This document shows, piece after piece, positions 8,597 to 17,935 of a stretch of 25,071 nucleotides of DNA. The stretch covers positions 1,834 to 26,904 of the forward strand of contig PABM01000016.1 in NCBI GenBank assembly GCA_002702745.1. The letters run 5' to 3'. The stretch's first letter is position 1; every line of letters begins with the position of its first letter. The position numbers and the translations under genes are program-made. The notes below the pieces were generated by a model that saw only the letters and a list, made by a program, of their open reading frames with translations, had not been told where the DNA came from and made no database searches. This DNA comes from Flavobacteriaceae bacterium. GTDB lineage: Bacteria; Bacteroidota; Bacteroidia; Flavobacteriales; Flavobacteriaceae.

Positions 8597-9946
8597 TTAA
8601 GATTTTTTAATCTTATCAATATCTAAACCTCCAAATTTACCAGAGCTCATCATCAACAAAACAGAATTTGATAAGTCAAGATCATATATTTTTTTGTTCA
8701 GTTTTTCGTAATTATCAATTACAGTCAAACTGCTGTGATTAAATGACCTTATAATTAATTCTGAATCGATAGGCTCAAGTCTTTTGATTCTCATGTTTTT
8801 TTCAGAGTAGTAAATATAACATTCATCTGAGTGCTTTAAGGTATCCCTATATTTTTCTAAAAATAGTGGATTTAAACTACTATATGTATGAAGTTCAACA
8901 AAAGAAATTAATTTTCGATTGGGAAATTGTTTGAAAACAGCCTCTGTAGTAGCTTTAACTTTACTTGGGGAATGTGCAAAATCTTTAAAGATAATTGTAT
9001 CTGATGATTTATAAACCAACTCTAGTCTATTACTTGCTCCGTTAAAAGAAGTAATTGCATTATAAAAATCTTCCGATTTAACTCCTAATACTTTACAAAT
9101 ATTCAGGGCTCCTGAAATATTTTGAAGATTGTGATCTCCAAAAATTTTGAGTCTGTATAATTCATTGTTAATATCAATAAATGAAATACCATCTATTATT
9201 TTGTGTTTTGGAATCGAATAAGGAATGTAATTAAGATTACTTTTACTCGAGCTTACAAGTTTTTTCAACTTAGGATCTAGCTCATTGTAAACCAAGGTTC
9301 CATTTTCCTCTATAGAATTGATAAATATCTCAAATTGTTTTAAATAATTTTCAAATGTCTTAAACACATTTATATGATCCCATGCAATTCCACTAATTAG
9401 AGCAATATGTGGTTTATATAAATGAAATTTTGGGCGTAGATCCAATGCAGAAGATAAATATTCATCCCCTTCTAAAACAATATATTTACTTGTATCTGTA
9501 AGTTTAACCATAACTTCAAATCCATCTAGTTGAGCACCAACCATATAATCAGATTCAATGTTTAAGGTCCTTAAAACATGTAAAACCAAAGATGTAATAG
9601 ATGTTTTACCATGGCTACCTCCAATTACAATTCTGATTTTATCCTTCGATTGATTGAAAATAAACTCGGGGTAAGAGTATATTTTTAATCCTATTTCCCT
9701 AGCTTTTAATAATTCAGGATTATCATCTTTCGCATGCATTCCAAGAACAACTGCATCAATATCAGAGGTAATTTTTTCAGAAAACCATCCTTCTTTTTGA
9801 GGAAGTAAATTATATTTTTTAAGTCTTGATCTAGAGGGATCATTAATCGCGTCATCACTACCTTTAATACTATAGCCCTTTAATTTTAAAGCTATTGCAA
9901 GGTTATGCATCGCTGATCCTCCAATTGCTATAAAGTGAATTTTCAT
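8597..9946 (-). CDS. mpl: Mur ligase: UDP-MurNAc:tripeptide ligase (Mpl-like)
   Basis: A cytoplasmic ATP-dependent Mur ligase of 449 residues. The N-terminus IAIGGSAMHNLAIAL carries the UDP-binding Gly-rich loop of MurC/Mpl proteins, and the ATP P-loop GGSHGKTS is at 109-116. The central domain has LEGDEY and a WDHINVF element, followed by a C-terminal domain with the FKDFAHSPSK sequence. Mpl attaches recycled L-Ala-D-Glu-meso-DAP tripeptide to UDP-N-acetylmuramate, bypassing the stepwise Mur pathway. The SAMHN sequence and length (near E. coli Mpl) favour Mpl over MurC, which is usually longer and carries a GxGGxGM loop. Substrate choice between L-Ala and tripeptide cannot be proved here. 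It overlaps the upstream TPR gene by four bases (ATGA). Confidence 0.87.
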   Translation of the reverse strand: MKIHFIAIGGSAMHNLAIALKLKGYSIKGSDDAINDPSRSRLKKYNLLPQKEGWFSEKITSDIDAVVLGMHAKDDNPELLKAREIGLKIYSYPEFIFNQSKDKIRIVIGGSHGKTSITSLVLHVLRTLNIESDYMVGAQLDGFEVMVKLTDTSKYIVLEGDEYLSSALDLRPKFHLYKPHIALISGIAWDHINVFKTFENYLKQFEIFINSIEENGTLVYNELDPKLKKLVSSSKSNLNYIPYSIPKHKIIDGISFIDINNELYRLKIFGDHNLQNISGALNICKVLGVKSEDFYNAITSFNGASNRLELVYKSSDTIIFKDFAHSPSKVKATTEAVFKQFPNRKLISFVELHTYSSLNPLFLEKYRDTLKHSDECYIYYSEKNMRIKRLEPIDSELIIRSFNHSSLTVIDNYEKLNKKIYDLDLSNSVLLMMSSGKFGGLDIDKIKKS

Positions 9947-10818
9947 TGCTTAATTAGTTTATCTAATTCCTCTATCTTTTTATTTAAGTTAGGATTTTTT
10001 TTCTGATTATTTTCATAAGCTTCCTTTGCTCTCTTAATCAAAAGTTTTGAGTTTATATTTCCAGCTCTATAATTTGAGTAAGCTAAATAATAATAAACCT
10101 CATCCAGGGTAAATCTATCAGCTGATGAATAATTAGCTAAGTATGTTTCAAAATATTTAATCGATAACTTATTTATTTTATCATTTTGAGTTTCAAGTAA
10201 CCTACCAACGACGAAGTTAAAATAATTGAATTCAAACAAACTATTAGTAGACATAATATAGTTGACTATCTCAGTTTCTAATTTAGTTATCTTATCTTGA
10301 TTATTTTGAAAACTATAAAAATAATGATACGATATCAGGCCATGAATGAATGAAATATTTTGTATTTCATTACAATATACAAGAGCATTTTCCTTATTCC
10401 CGCCTAAAATTTGGGGCAGCTCGGTTAATATTTGAACTAATGCCCATCTACTGTAAATATGCTCAACATCTAATGATGCAGATTTAATTAAATTTCTTTT
10501 CGCTGTATTTATTAATGATAATACCCTAAACTTACTTACTACTTCGGAGTATGCAGCCTGTGTGCCTCCAAGTCTATATAAGTAATTTGGATTATCAGGA
10601 TCAAGATCAACTAATTTTTCGTAAGAATCAATCGCTAAATCCCATTTTTTTTCTGCAGCATATAACTCCCCAATTTCAATAAGAATTTTTTCATCTTGAG
10701 GTTTATTATGATGAATTTGAATTAATGAATCTAAAGAAATTTTTTGAGGAAATAAGTAAGTTGTACAAGCAATAGTAAAAAGTATGATGAAATTTAATTT
10801 TGAGATTCTGAAAAACAT
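9943..10818 (-). CDS. Exported tetratricopeptide-repeat protein, function unknown
   Basis: A 291-residue protein with an N-terminal hydrophobic segment (about residues 8-22, followed by YLFPQ) that looks like a Sec signal peptide, so it is probably periplasmic. Residues about 33-85 contain a tetratricopeptide pattern (EIGELYAAEKKWDLAIDSYEKL, then DPDNPNYLYRLG). Further helical repeats follow, including YYYLAYSNYRAG near the C-terminus, and the sequence GGNKENAL occurs about midway. No enzyme motif is visible, so it likely acts as a protein-binding scaffold. It lies five bases after obgE and overlaps the mpl-like gene by four, so it is translationally coupled to cell-wall recycling; whether it acts on peptidoglycan is only inferred from position. 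Confidence 0.8.
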   Translation of the reverse strand: MFFRISKLNFIILFTIACTTYLFPQKISLDSLIQIHHNKPQDEKILIEIGELYAAEKKWDLAIDSYEKLVDLDPDNPNYLYRLGGTQAAYSEVVSKFRVLSLINTAKRNLIKSASLDVEHIYSRWALVQILTELPQILGGNKENALVYCNEIQNISFIHGLISYHYFYSFQNNQDKITKLETEIVNYIMSTNSLFEFNYFNFVVGRLLETQNDKINKLSIKYFETYLANYSSADRFTLDEVYYYLAYSNYRAGNINSKLLIKRAKEAYENNQKKNPNLNKKIEELDKLIKQ

Positions 10819-10823
10819 GTTCT

Positions 10824-11819
10824 TTAGTTAAGCATTTCCCAGATTTTATCTTTGAGTTCAATTAGTCCTAAATTTGAAATTGAAGAAATAAATATAAATT
10901 CCTCGTCTATTTTTTCTTTTATTTCAAATTCAATTTCTTTTATTAATTCATCATCAAGTAAATCAGATTTTGTTATCGCGATTAGTCTACTTTTGTCTAG
11001 CATTTCAGGATTATATTTCTTTAATTCTTTCAGTAAAATCTTATAACTAGTTACTATATCATCAGAATCTGAAGGAATCATAAAAAGAAGAGTAGAATTT
11101 CTTTCAATATGTCTTAAAAAATAGTGACCTAATCCCTTTCCCTCAGAAGCTCCCTCAATAATTCCAGGAATATCTGCCATCATAAATGTTCTAAAATCTC
11201 TATACTTTACAATTCCTAAATTTGGCTTTAAAGTAGTAAACTCATAATCAGCAATTTTAGGTTTTGCATCAGTAATGACCGAAAGTAGGGTTGACTTTCC
11301 CGCATTTGGAAAGCCTACAAGGCCAACATCGGCTAAAACTTTTAATTCTAAGGTTATTTGAATTTCTTGATTTGGTAATCCAGGCTGAGCATACCTTGGG
11401 GTTTGATTAGTGGAAGATTTGAAATGCCAATTTCCCCTACCTCCTTTACCACCTTCACAAATTATTCTTTCTTCTCCTTCTTCTGTAATCTCAAAAATCG
11501 TTGACTGGTCAGTGGTATTTTTGACAACTGTCCCTAATGGTACATCAATAAAAATATCCTTACCATTCGAACCTGTAATTCTGTTTTTACCTCCGTCATT
11601 TCCTTTTTCAGCTTTAAAATGTCTTTTAAACTTTAAATGATACAGGGTCCAAAACTGTGAATTACCTCTTAAAATTATGTGTCCTCCCCTTCCACCATCT
11701 CCTCCATCCGGACCACCTTTAGCGACATACTTCTCTCTTCTCAGATGTGTAGATCCTTTACCACCTTTCCCAGAGGCGACATTAATTTTAACATAATCAA
11801 CAAAGTTACCCTCAGTCAT
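10824..11819 (-). CDS. obgE: Obg/CgtA GTPase, ribosome assembly
   Basis: An essential GTPase that binds the 50S subunit and couples its maturation to growth and ppGpp state. The 331-residue protein has the Gly-rich Obg fold at 1-160 ([14 protein letters not shown] at 17-30, [13 protein letters not shown] at 35-47, GGKGGRGN at 123-130). The G domain follows: G1 GFPNAGKS (169-176), switch I Thr-Thr (195-196), G3 DIPG (216-219), G4 TKSD (283-286) and G5 ISSIS (311-315). It ends after the G domain and has no C-terminal OCT extension; this short form is common in the family. It follows adk by seven bases and precedes the TPR gene by five, in one operon. The call is certain. Confidence 0.97.
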   Translation of the reverse strand: MTEGNFVDYVKINVASGKGGKGSTHLRREKYVAKGGPDGGDGGRGGHIILRGNSQFWTLYHLKFKRHFKAEKGNDGGKNRITGSNGKDIFIDVPLGTVVKNTTDQSTIFEITEEGEERIICEGGKGGRGNWHFKSSTNQTPRYAQPGLPNQEIQITLELKVLADVGLVGFPNAGKSTLLSVITDAKPKIADYEFTTLKPNLGIVKYRDFRTFMMADIPGIIEGASEGKGLGHYFLRHIERNSTLLFMIPSDSDDIVTSYKILLKELKKYNPEMLDKSRLIAITKSDLLDDELIKEIEFEIKEKIDEEFIFISSISNLGLIELKDKIWEMLN

Positions 11820-11826
11820 ATATGAA

Positions 11827-12399
11827 TTATATTTTACTCATTAAGTCAATTATCCTAGATGTAATCTCATCAATCTCTCCAATGCCATTTACTCCATAGT
11901 AACAATTTTTTCTTTGGTAATAAGTTTTTAAAATTGCTGTCTTATTGTAATATTCACTAATCCTATTTTCAATAATTTCACGGTTAGAGTCATCAGCTCT
12001 ACCACTATCTTTACCCCTTTCCAACAACCTACTAATCAAAATTTCATCGTCGACTTCTAAGGCTATCATTCCAGAAATTGATGTGTTAAAATTTTCTAAC
12101 AAACTATCCAATGCATGAGCCTGACTTTCAGTTCTCGGAAAACCATCAAAAATAAAACCATTGACGTGACTGTTTTTTTCAACAACATCACTTAACATGT
12201 CTATTGTAATTTGATCTGGAACCAATTCTCCTTTGTCCATAAATCCTTTTGCTAACAATCCAAGATTTGTATTATTTTTTATGTTATATCTAAAAACATC
12301 ACCAGTCGATATATGAAATAAATCATATTCTTGCTTAATAATTTCAGCTTGAGTTCCTTTTCCAGCTCCAGGAGGTCCAAATAATACAATATTTTTCAT
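11827..12399 (-). CDS. adk: Adenylate kinase, short-LID form
   Basis: Converts AMP and ATP to two ADP, maintaining the adenylate pool. The 190-residue protein starts with [17 protein letters not shown], a complete P-loop (residues 8-15). The AMP-binding region is STGDVFR (31-37) and [10 protein letters not shown] (60-69), with [10 protein letters not shown] at 85-94. The LID is short: [13 protein letters not shown] (125-137) runs straight into the final domain and lacks the roughly 30-residue zinc or beta-insert of long-form enzymes, as is usual in Bacteroidota. It is the first gene of the leftward operon adk-obgE-TPR-mpl-HAD. A TATATTTG box lies 20 bases upstream of the ATG, and it is divergent from purK, another nucleotide gene. 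Confidence 0.97.
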   Translation of the reverse strand: MKNIVLFGPPGAGKGTQAEIIKQEYDLFHISTGDVFRYNIKNNTNLGLLAKGFMDKGELVPDQITIDMLSDVVEKNSHVNGFIFDGFPRTESQAHALDSLLENFNTSISGMIALEVDDEILISRLLERGKDSGRADDSNREIIENRISEYYNKTAILKTYYQRKNCYYGVNGIGEIDEITSRIIDLMSKI

Positions 12400-12418
12400 A
12401 AGGTTTATTTATTAAATA

Positions 12419-12426
12419 CAAATATA
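12419..12426 (-). promoter_or_regulatory. -7 box (TATATTTG) of the adk operon
   Basis: On the minus strand the octamer TATATTTG (reading CAAATATA on the plus strand) matches TAnnTTTG exactly and lies 20 bases from the adk ATG, which would give a leader of roughly 12-16 bases. It faces away from the purK box at 12470-12477, so the two form an ordinary back-to-back pair. No clear -33 element could be assigned. Confidence 0.55.
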
Positions 12427-12447
12427 ATCTTTGGGTGGTTTAATTTC

Positions 12448-12457
12448 TAATCGATTA
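12448..12457. repeat. 10-bp palindrome TAATCGATTA between adk and purK promoters
   Basis: This perfect palindrome lies in the 43 bases between the two divergent -7 boxes (12426 and 12470), where both -33 regions should be. It could be an operator shared by both operons, but a 10-bp palindrome in AT-rich DNA may be chance. Confidence 0.3.
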
Positions 12458-12469
12458 AATATTAAAATG

Positions 12470-12477
12470 TATTTTTG
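12470..12477 (+). promoter_or_regulatory. -7 box (TATTTTTG) of purKE
   Basis: The octamer matches TAnnTTTG and ends 27 bases before the purK ATG at 12505, predicting a leader of about 20 bases. A small inverted repeat (AACATT 12482-12487, AATGTT 12493-12498) starts five bases after the box and would put a weak hairpin at the very 5' end of the message. Confidence 0.55.
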
Positions 12478-12504
12478 CATCAACATTACAACAATGTTAG
12501 ATTA

Positions 12505-13656
12505 ATGCAATTGTTTAGTTCAAATTTCAAATTAGGGATTCTTGGTGGTGGACAACTAGGTAAAATGCTTTTGTATGATGCAAAAAGATACGATTTACAC
12601 ACCAAGGTAATGGATTCAAATAACCAGGCACCATGTGCAAAAATAGCTGATGAATTTATTGTAGGTGATATTACCAACTATCAAGATGTTATAGATTTTG
12701 GAAATAAAGTTGATATAATCACTGTTGAAATTGAAAAAATAAATACTGAGGCCTTGCTTGACCTAGAAAAGAAAGGCAAAAAAGTCTATCCCTCTGCAAA
12801 AACATTGCAAATAATTCAAAATAAATCATATCAAAAGGACTTTTATAAAAATAATAATTTACCAACTTCAGGATTTAAAAATTATTCAAATTTAGATGAG
12901 TTGAAACAAAACTTTAAAAAAGATAATTTTCAATTTCCATTTGTTTGGAAAAGTTCAAAATTTGGATATGATGGAAAAGGAGTAAAAATTATTAAAAATC
13001 AAGAAGATCTTAATTTTTCATATGGTGATCAGTGTTTAGTTGAAGAAATTATTTTAATAGAAAAAGAATTATCAGTAATTGTTTCAAGAAACGTTCAAGG
13101 AAGTGTTAAATGTTTCCCGATTGTTGAAATGGAGTTTAATGAAAAATCTAATCTTGTTGAATATGTTATTTGTCCCGCTAATATTTCAAGTGTTATTAGA
13201 AAAAAAGCAATTGAAATTGCCATAAAAACAGCTGAAAAATTTAATATAGTTGGTTTACTTGCCGTAGAATTATTTCTAACCAAACAAGGTGATATTCTAA
13301 TCAATGAGGTGGCACCAAGGCCTCATAATTCAGGACATCATACCATTGAGTGCTGCATGACATCTCAGTTTGATCAACATTTAAGAAGTATTTTGGACTT
13401 ACCGCTTGGTGAAAGCGAGTTAATAATCCCAGGCATTATGGTAAATCTAGTTGGAGAAAATATGATTGAGGGGGATGTTATTTATCAAAATTTAAATGAT
13501 ATTTTTGATATTCCTGGTGTTTTTGTACATATTTATGGAAAGAAAAAATCAAGATTAAATAGAAAAATGGGGCATATTACAATTGTGAATAAAGATATCG
13601 ACAAAGCAATTGAAATAGGAAAAAAAATTAAGAAAAAAATAAAAGTAATATCATGA
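12505..13656 (+). CDS. purK: N5-carboxyaminoimidazole ribonucleotide synthetase
   Basis: An ATP-grasp enzyme of purine synthesis that converts AIR, bicarbonate and ATP to N5-CAIR, the substrate of PurE. The ATG at 12505 gives 383 residues, a usual PurK length, with the N-terminal Gly-rich loop [12 protein letters not shown] at 11-22. The ATP-grasp core shows [15 protein letters not shown], then LVEEII and the terminal metal/ATP element [17 protein letters not shown] longer reading from a TTG at 12475 is rejected because it starts inside the -7 box and adds residues absent from the family. No Shine-Dalgarno sequence precedes the ATG, which is normal here. It overlaps purE by four bases (ATGA), so translation is coupled. 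Confidence 0.95.
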   Translation: MQLFSSNFKLGILGGGQLGKMLLYDAKRYDLHTKVMDSNNQAPCAKIADEFIVGDITNYQDVIDFGNKVDIITVEIEKINTEALLDLEKKGKKVYPSAKTLQIIQNKSYQKDFYKNNNLPTSGFKNYSNLDELKQNFKKDNFQFPFVWKSSKFGYDGKGVKIIKNQEDLNFSYGDQCLVEEIILIEKELSVIVSRNVQGSVKCFPIVEMEFNEKSNLVEYVICPANISSVIRKKAIEIAIKTAEKFNIVGLLAVELFLTKQGDILINEVAPRPHNSGHHTIECCMTSQFDQHLRSILDLPLGESELIIPGIMVNLVGENMIEGDVIYQNLNDIFDIPGVFVHIYGKKKSRLNRKMGHITIVNKDIDKAIEIGKKIKKKIKVIS

Positions 13657-14132
13657 AAAAAGTAGGAATTATTATGGGTAGTAAAAGTGATCTCCCTGTT
13701 ATGCAAGATGCTATTGATATTCTCAGTGAATTTGGAATTGAGTCAGAGGTAAATATTGTTTCAGCTCACAGAACACCAGAAAAAATGTTTAAGTACGCTA
13801 GTGATGCAAGTGACAATGGGATAAAGGTTATTATTGCTGGAGCAGGTGGTGCTGCACATTTACCAGGAATGGTTGCTTCAATAACAACACTACCCGTCAT
13901 AGGAGTACCTGTAAAATCAAGAAATTCGATTGATGGCTGGGATTCGGTATTATCAATTTTACAAATGCCTAATGGAGTTCCTGTGGCTACAGTAGCACTT
14001 AATGGAGCCAAAAATGCTGGAATTTTAGCAGCTCAAATTATCGGAATATTTGATTCAGAAATCACAAAAAAACTTGTTGATTACAAGAGTCAACTCGAAA
14101 AAAAAGTTTACGACTCAGAAAAAAACTTGTAA
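13653..14132 (+). CDS. purE: N5-CAIR mutase, class I PurE
   Basis: Moves the carboxyl group of N5-CAIR to carbon 4 to give CAIR, directly after PurK. The 159-residue protein shows the class I pattern: [12 protein letters not shown] (7-18), SAHRTPEKM with the catalytic His (about 38-46), [11 protein letters not shown] (63-73) and PVIGVPV (80-87 region). The co-encoded purK confirms the N5-CAIR route rather than the class II AIR-carboxylase type found in animals. The C-terminus ([17 protein letters not shown]) is charged and coiled. Its last 18 bases overlap the convergent UbiA-like gene, and no terminator is visible between them. Confidence 0.97.
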   Translation: MKKVGIIMGSKSDLPVMQDAIDILSEFGIESEVNIVSAHRTPEKMFKYASDASDNGIKVIIAGAGGAAHLPGMVASITTLPVIGVPVKSRNSIDGWDSVLSILQMPNGVPVATVALNGAKNAGILAAQIIGIFDSEITKKLVDYKSQLEKKVYDSEKNL

Positions 14133-14948
14133 ACTAAATTCAATCAATAGCCAGATCATAGGAATAGACTCAACAGTGAACGAACTGTAATATTTATTCT
14201 GCTTTTCACTTGATAAATATATCAGGACTCCAGTGACTAAAATTATTATAGTAGTTGAATTTTTTAAAACTATATCTCTTGATAAATAATATGTTAATAT
14301 TGTAAGTGTCAGAGCTGTCATAAGAATAAAATATCCTATAATCTTAGAATTCTTTATTCCATAGATGTGTACGATGGTTTTTACGTTATACATATCCTTG
14401 TGTTTATCTCTTATTTCAAAAGGAATCATTTGAGCAGTAACTAAACAAAAGATTAGTAGTAAATAATAGAACATATTACAGAATTCCATCATCTCAAAAA
14501 ACGGTAAAACGACAATCATCATAGTCCAACAAAAAGTAACAGTAAATATTTTTATAATTGGATTACCTCTTAACGTGAATTTTGATATGAATGGCATAGT
14601 GTATAAAACCGTTAAAACAGACGTAACTAAGACAGTTATTTGCTTTGAATTAGACAAATCAAAAAATAAATAAAATGAAATCAAAAATGCGATAAGTGCC
14701 TTTGTGAAAAATAATTTTAAAACAAACGAAATTGGCCTATTTTTTGATATCACACGTTCATAAAATTTAATAAAATTATAAGTGAAAAAAGTGGTGAAAA
14801 AAACAAATGAAATATTCTCCCAATCAAAAGAAAATTCATTAATCAATTTTATTGTGATTATATAAGAGATTATGCAAAAAGAGACATGTAAACTAGAGTT
14901 TATATAATAATCAAAAAGTAATTTGATTCTTTTTGTTAATAAACCCAT
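14115..14948 (-). CDS. UbiA-like polytopic membrane protein, first Asp motif absent
   Basis: A 277-residue integral membrane protein with seven to nine hydrophobic helices. Its plan follows the UbiA prenyltransferase superfamily: a cytoplasmic loop [16 protein letters not shown] (57-72) sits where UbiA enzymes carry NDxxDxxxD...RP; LYTMPF (115-120) and [16 protein letters not shown] (127-141) match the following helix region; and EIRDKHKDM (178-186, Asp181 and Asp185) followed by [16 protein letters not shown] resembles the second Asp motif. The first motif has kept Asn and Arg-Pro but lost its Asp residues (a Glu remains at 64), so Mg-diphosphate binding as in UbiA is doubtful. It may be a diverged enzyme or a non-catalytic relative. 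It is alone between convergent purE and divergent gcvP, and no promoter box was found. Confidence 0.7.
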   Translation of the reverse strand: MGLLTKRIKLLFDYYINSSLHVSFCIISYIITIKLINEFSFDWENISFVFFTTFFTYNFIKFYERVISKNRPISFVLKLFFTKALIAFLISFYLFFDLSNSKQITVLVTSVLTVLYTMPFISKFTLRGNPIIKIFTVTFCWTMMIVVLPFFEMMEFCNMFYYLLLIFCLVTAQMIPFEIRDKHKDMYNVKTIVHIYGIKNSKIIGYFILMTALTLTILTYYLSRDIVLKNSTTIIILVTGVLIYLSSEKQNKYYSSFTVESIPMIWLLIEFSLQVFF

Positions 14949-15026
14949 AAATGTTGTTCATTATTTATTTTTAATATATGATAATTGGACGTTATATTAT
15001 TTAATTTTAATTGATATTTTTTAAAA

Positions 15027-17873
15027 ATGAATACAGAATCTTTTGAAAGAAGACATATTGGACCTACTGAGAATGAAATTAAGCAAATGCTTAGTGTAAT
15101 TAACGCAAATTCAATTGATGAGTTAATTGATCAAACTATCCCCAAAAGCATAAGAAATGACAAACCTATGCGGTTAGATCCCCCGATGTCTGAATCAGAC
15201 TACCTATCACATTTAAAAAAAATTTCATCATTAAATAAAGTTTATAAGACATACATTGGTTTGGGATATAATAGATCCTACCTCCCTGCTGTAATTCAAA
15301 GAAATATTTTAGAGAATCCTGGATGGTATACCGCATATACACCATATCAAGCAGAAATCGCACAGGGTAGGCTTGAAGCTCTTCTCAATTTTCAAACAAT
15401 GGTTACAGACTTAACTGGCATGGAAATATCTAATGCCTCACTGCTTGATGAGAGTACAGCTGCTGCAGAGGCAATGACACTTCTATTTTCTACAAGATCA
15501 AGAAACCAAAAAAAAGAAAATATTAACTCATTTTTTGTGTCTGTTGACATATTTCCTCAGACTCTTGCTCTGCTAGAAACTAGAGCTAAACCTCTTGGAA
15601 TTAAACTTGAAATTGCTGAGTTAAGTAAATTTAATCCTAAAAAAAATTATTTTGGTGCGTTTTTTCAATACCCAGGCCTTTCGGGTAATATAGGCGATAT
15701 TGAACCGATAATTAAGCTTTGTAAAGAACATGAAATAAAAGTGGCTGTTGCAGCAGACATACTTTCTTTGGCATTGCTTAAATCGCCTGGAGAAATGGGG
15801 GCTGATGTTGTTGTTGGGAGTACACAAAGATTTGGTATACCACTTGGTTATGGAGGTCCGCATGCAGCATACTTTGCGACCAAAGAAGAATTTAAGCGAA
15901 ATCTTCCTGGGAGAATTATCGGAGTAAGTATAGATGAAAATGGAAATAGAGCACTTAGAATGGCCTTGCAAACAAGAGAACAACACATTAAAAGAGATAG
16001 AGCTACCTCGAATATTTGCACCGCTCAAGTTTTACTTGCTGTTATGGCAGGTATGTATGCTGTTTATCATGGCCCTAATGGTTTAAAAGAAATCGCAAAT
16101 AAAATCCACTCAAATGCTTGTATACTTGAAGAAAATTTAAATTTGCTTGGATTTAAAACACCAAATAAATCTTTCTTTGACACTGTTCAGGTAGAGTGTA
16201 ACTCTAAACTGATAAAAGGAAAAGCATTAGAAAAAGAAGTAAATTTTCATTATCCAAGTGATAGTCTGGTTTCCATTTCAATAAATGAAACAACAACTAC
16301 AAATGATATATTTGAAATTATTTCAATTTTTACTGAGTCCAAAAACACTAAACTGGAAAATTTTTCAAATTTTGAAAGTCTGAACAGAATCTCCAAACAC
16401 TATTTGAGAAAATCAGATTTTTTGACAGATGAAGTTTTCTCAAAATATAAATCAGAAACCTCTCTTATGAGATATATAAAATTTCTTGAGAATAAGGATC
16501 TCGCCCTAAATACTTCAATGATTTCACTAGGTTCGTGTACTATGAAATTAAATGCTGCTGCTGAAATGCTTCCATTAAGCTGGAATAGATGGTTAAATAT
16601 TCATCCGTTTGCTCCAAAAGATCAGGCTGTTGGTTATGAGAAAGTTCTGAAGAAATTAGAAAATCAACTTAAGGAAATTACAGGTTTTGATGCTGTTTCA
16701 TTACAACCAAACTCAGGTGCTCAAGGAGAATATGCCGGCCTTATGGTAATAAAAGCATATCACGAAAATAATGGAGATTTTGATAGAAAAGTATGCCTTA
16801 TTCCATCATCAGCTCATGGTACTAACCCTGCAAGTGCCGTGATGGCTGGAATGGAAGTCGTTGTTGTCAAGTCTTCTGATAATGGAAATATAGATGTCTC
16901 AGACCTTGAAAAAAAGGCAATTGATTATAAAGATACATTAGGTGCATTAATGATTACTTATCCATCAACGCATGGAGTTTTTGAATCTGATATTTTAAAA
17001 ATAACAGACATCATCCATAAAAATGGTGGGCAAGTATATATGGATGGAGCAAATATGAATGCACAAGTTGGTCTCACAAATCCAAAAATTATCGGAGCTG
17101 ATGTTTGTCATTTAAATCTACACAAAACATTTGCTATTCCTCATGGGGGAGGTGGACCTGGTGTTGGACCAATTTGTGTAGCGAAACACCTAAGCCCTTT
17201 CTTACCTTCAAACCCCATTATCAAAACTGGAGGCAATAAAGCAATTTCTTCAATTTCAGCTGCGCCATTTGGATCTGCTCTAGCATGTTTAATTTCATAT
17301 GGATATATATCAATGTTGGGGTCAGGTGGTCTAACCAAAGCCACTAGAATTGCAATATTGAATGCAAATTATATCAAAGAAAGACTTCATGGTAGCTTTG
17401 ATATTCTATATACAGGTGAACTAGGAAGATCTGCTCATGAAATGATAATTGATTGTAGACCATTTAAAGATTATGGTATTGAAGTAGTTGATATTGCAAA
17501 GAGGTTAATGGACTACGGATTTCATGCGCCGACCGTTTCTTTCCCTGTTGCAGGTACAATGATGATTGAACCAACTGAAAGTGAAAATAAAGAGGAAATT
17601 GATAAATTTTGTGATGCGATGATTTCAATCAAAGAAGAAATTATTCTCTGTAAACCCTCTGATGATAATAATTTACTAAAGAATTCTCCACATACCCTTG
17701 AAATGGTAACTTCTGATAAATGGAACTTTCACTATTCCAGAAAAAAAGCTGCATTTGCTTTAGATTATATTAAAGAAAATAAATTCTGGCCACCTGTAAG
17801 AAGAGTTAATGATGCATATGGCGATCGTAATCTAGTTTGTAGTTGTACCCCAATAGAATTATATGCTGATTAA
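15027..17873 (+). CDS. gcvP: Glycine dehydrogenase (decarboxylating), P-protein
   Basis: The PLP-dependent P-protein of the glycine cleavage system decarboxylates glycine and passes the aminomethyl group to the lipoyl arm of GcvH. The 948-residue protein is the fused single-chain form. The N-terminal half opens with [19 protein letters not shown] and includes [19 protein letters not shown] and [18 protein letters not shown]. The C-terminal catalytic half includes [23 protein letters not shown] and the PLP site [18 protein letters not shown] with Lys700. Both halves look intact. gcvT and gcvH are not in the window, which is common in Bacteroidota, where gcv genes are scattered. The 78-base leader region shows no glycine riboswitch. 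The ATG at 15027 fits the usual N-terminus. Confidence 0.97.
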   Translation: MNTESFERRHIGPTENEIKQMLSVINANSIDELIDQTIPKSIRNDKPMRLDPPMSESDYLSHLKKISSLNKVYKTYIGLGYNRSYLPAVIQRNILENPGWYTAYTPYQAEIAQGRLEALLNFQTMVTDLTGMEISNASLLDESTAAAEAMTLLFSTRSRNQKKENINSFFVSVDIFPQTLALLETRAKPLGIKLEIAELSKFNPKKNYFGAFFQYPGLSGNIGDIEPIIKLCKEHEIKVAVAADILSLALLKSPGEMGADVVVGSTQRFGIPLGYGGPHAAYFATKEEFKRNLPGRIIGVSIDENGNRALRMALQTREQHIKRDRATSNICTAQVLLAVMAGMYAVYHGPNGLKEIANKIHSNACILEENLNLLGFKTPNKSFFDTVQVECNSKLIKGKALEKEVNFHYPSDSLVSISINETTTTNDIFEIISIFTESKNTKLENFSNFESLNRISKHYLRKSDFLTDEVFSKYKSETSLMRYIKFLENKDLALNTSMISLGSCTMKLNAAAEMLPLSWNRWLNIHPFAPKDQAVGYEKVLKKLENQLKEITGFDAVSLQPNSGAQGEYAGLMVIKAYHENNGDFDRKVCLIPSSAHGTNPASAVMAGMEVVVVKSSDNGNIDVSDLEKKAIDYKDTLGALMITYPSTHGVFESDILKITDIIHKNGGQVYMDGANMNAQVGLTNPKIIGADVCHLNLHKTFAIPHGGGGPGVGPICVAKHLSPFLPSNPIIKTGGNKAISSISAAPFGSALACLISYGYISMLGSGGLTKATRIAILNANYIKERLHGSFDILYTGELGRSAHEMIIDCRPFKDYGIEVVDIAKRLMDYGFHAPTVSFPVAGTMMIEPTESENKEEIDKFCDAMISIKEEIILCKPSDDNNLLKNSPHTLEMVTSDKWNFHYSRKKAAFALDYIKENKFWPPVRRVNDAYGDRNLVCSCTPIELYAD

Positions 17874-17919
17874 TTTTCCAAAAATCGCTATTATTTAATA
17901 AGTTTACCTTAATTAAAAA

Positions 17920-17935
17920 TTCATTTGTAAATGAA
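17920..17935 (+). promoter_or_regulatory. Possible -7 box (TTCATTTG) in an inverted repeat reaching the start codon
   Basis: TTCATTTG (17920-17927) differs at one position from TAnnTTTG and ends three bases before the ATG of the KAS III-like gene. It is also the left arm of a perfect inverted repeat, TTCATTT GT AAATGAA (17920-17935), whose right arm contains the start codon. If used as a promoter the transcript would be nearly or fully leaderless. The match is imperfect and AT-rich, so confidence is low. Confidence 0.35.

Noticed and set aside
10852..11046. Plus-strand small open frame inside obgE
   Set aside because: It is a shadow of the obgE sequence, Ser/Ile-rich, with no family resemblance or initiation signal.
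12475..12504. TTG start for purK
   Set aside because: The codon lies within the -7 box and the extra ten residues do not belong to the PurK N-terminus; the ATG at 12505 fits.
14949..15026. Glycine riboswitch or other structured leader before gcvP
   Set aside because: Only 78 AT-rich bases are available, with no glycine-aptamer-like helices. A 7-bp inverted repeat (14972-14978, 14993-14999) is all A/T and likely chance, and TATTTTTT at 15015-15022 is too weak to call as a promoter.
15621..16028. Minus-strand 135-codon open frame inside gcvP
   Set aside because: It is antisense to a conserved part of the P-protein, with Cys/Ile/Phe-rich low-quality translation and no start context.
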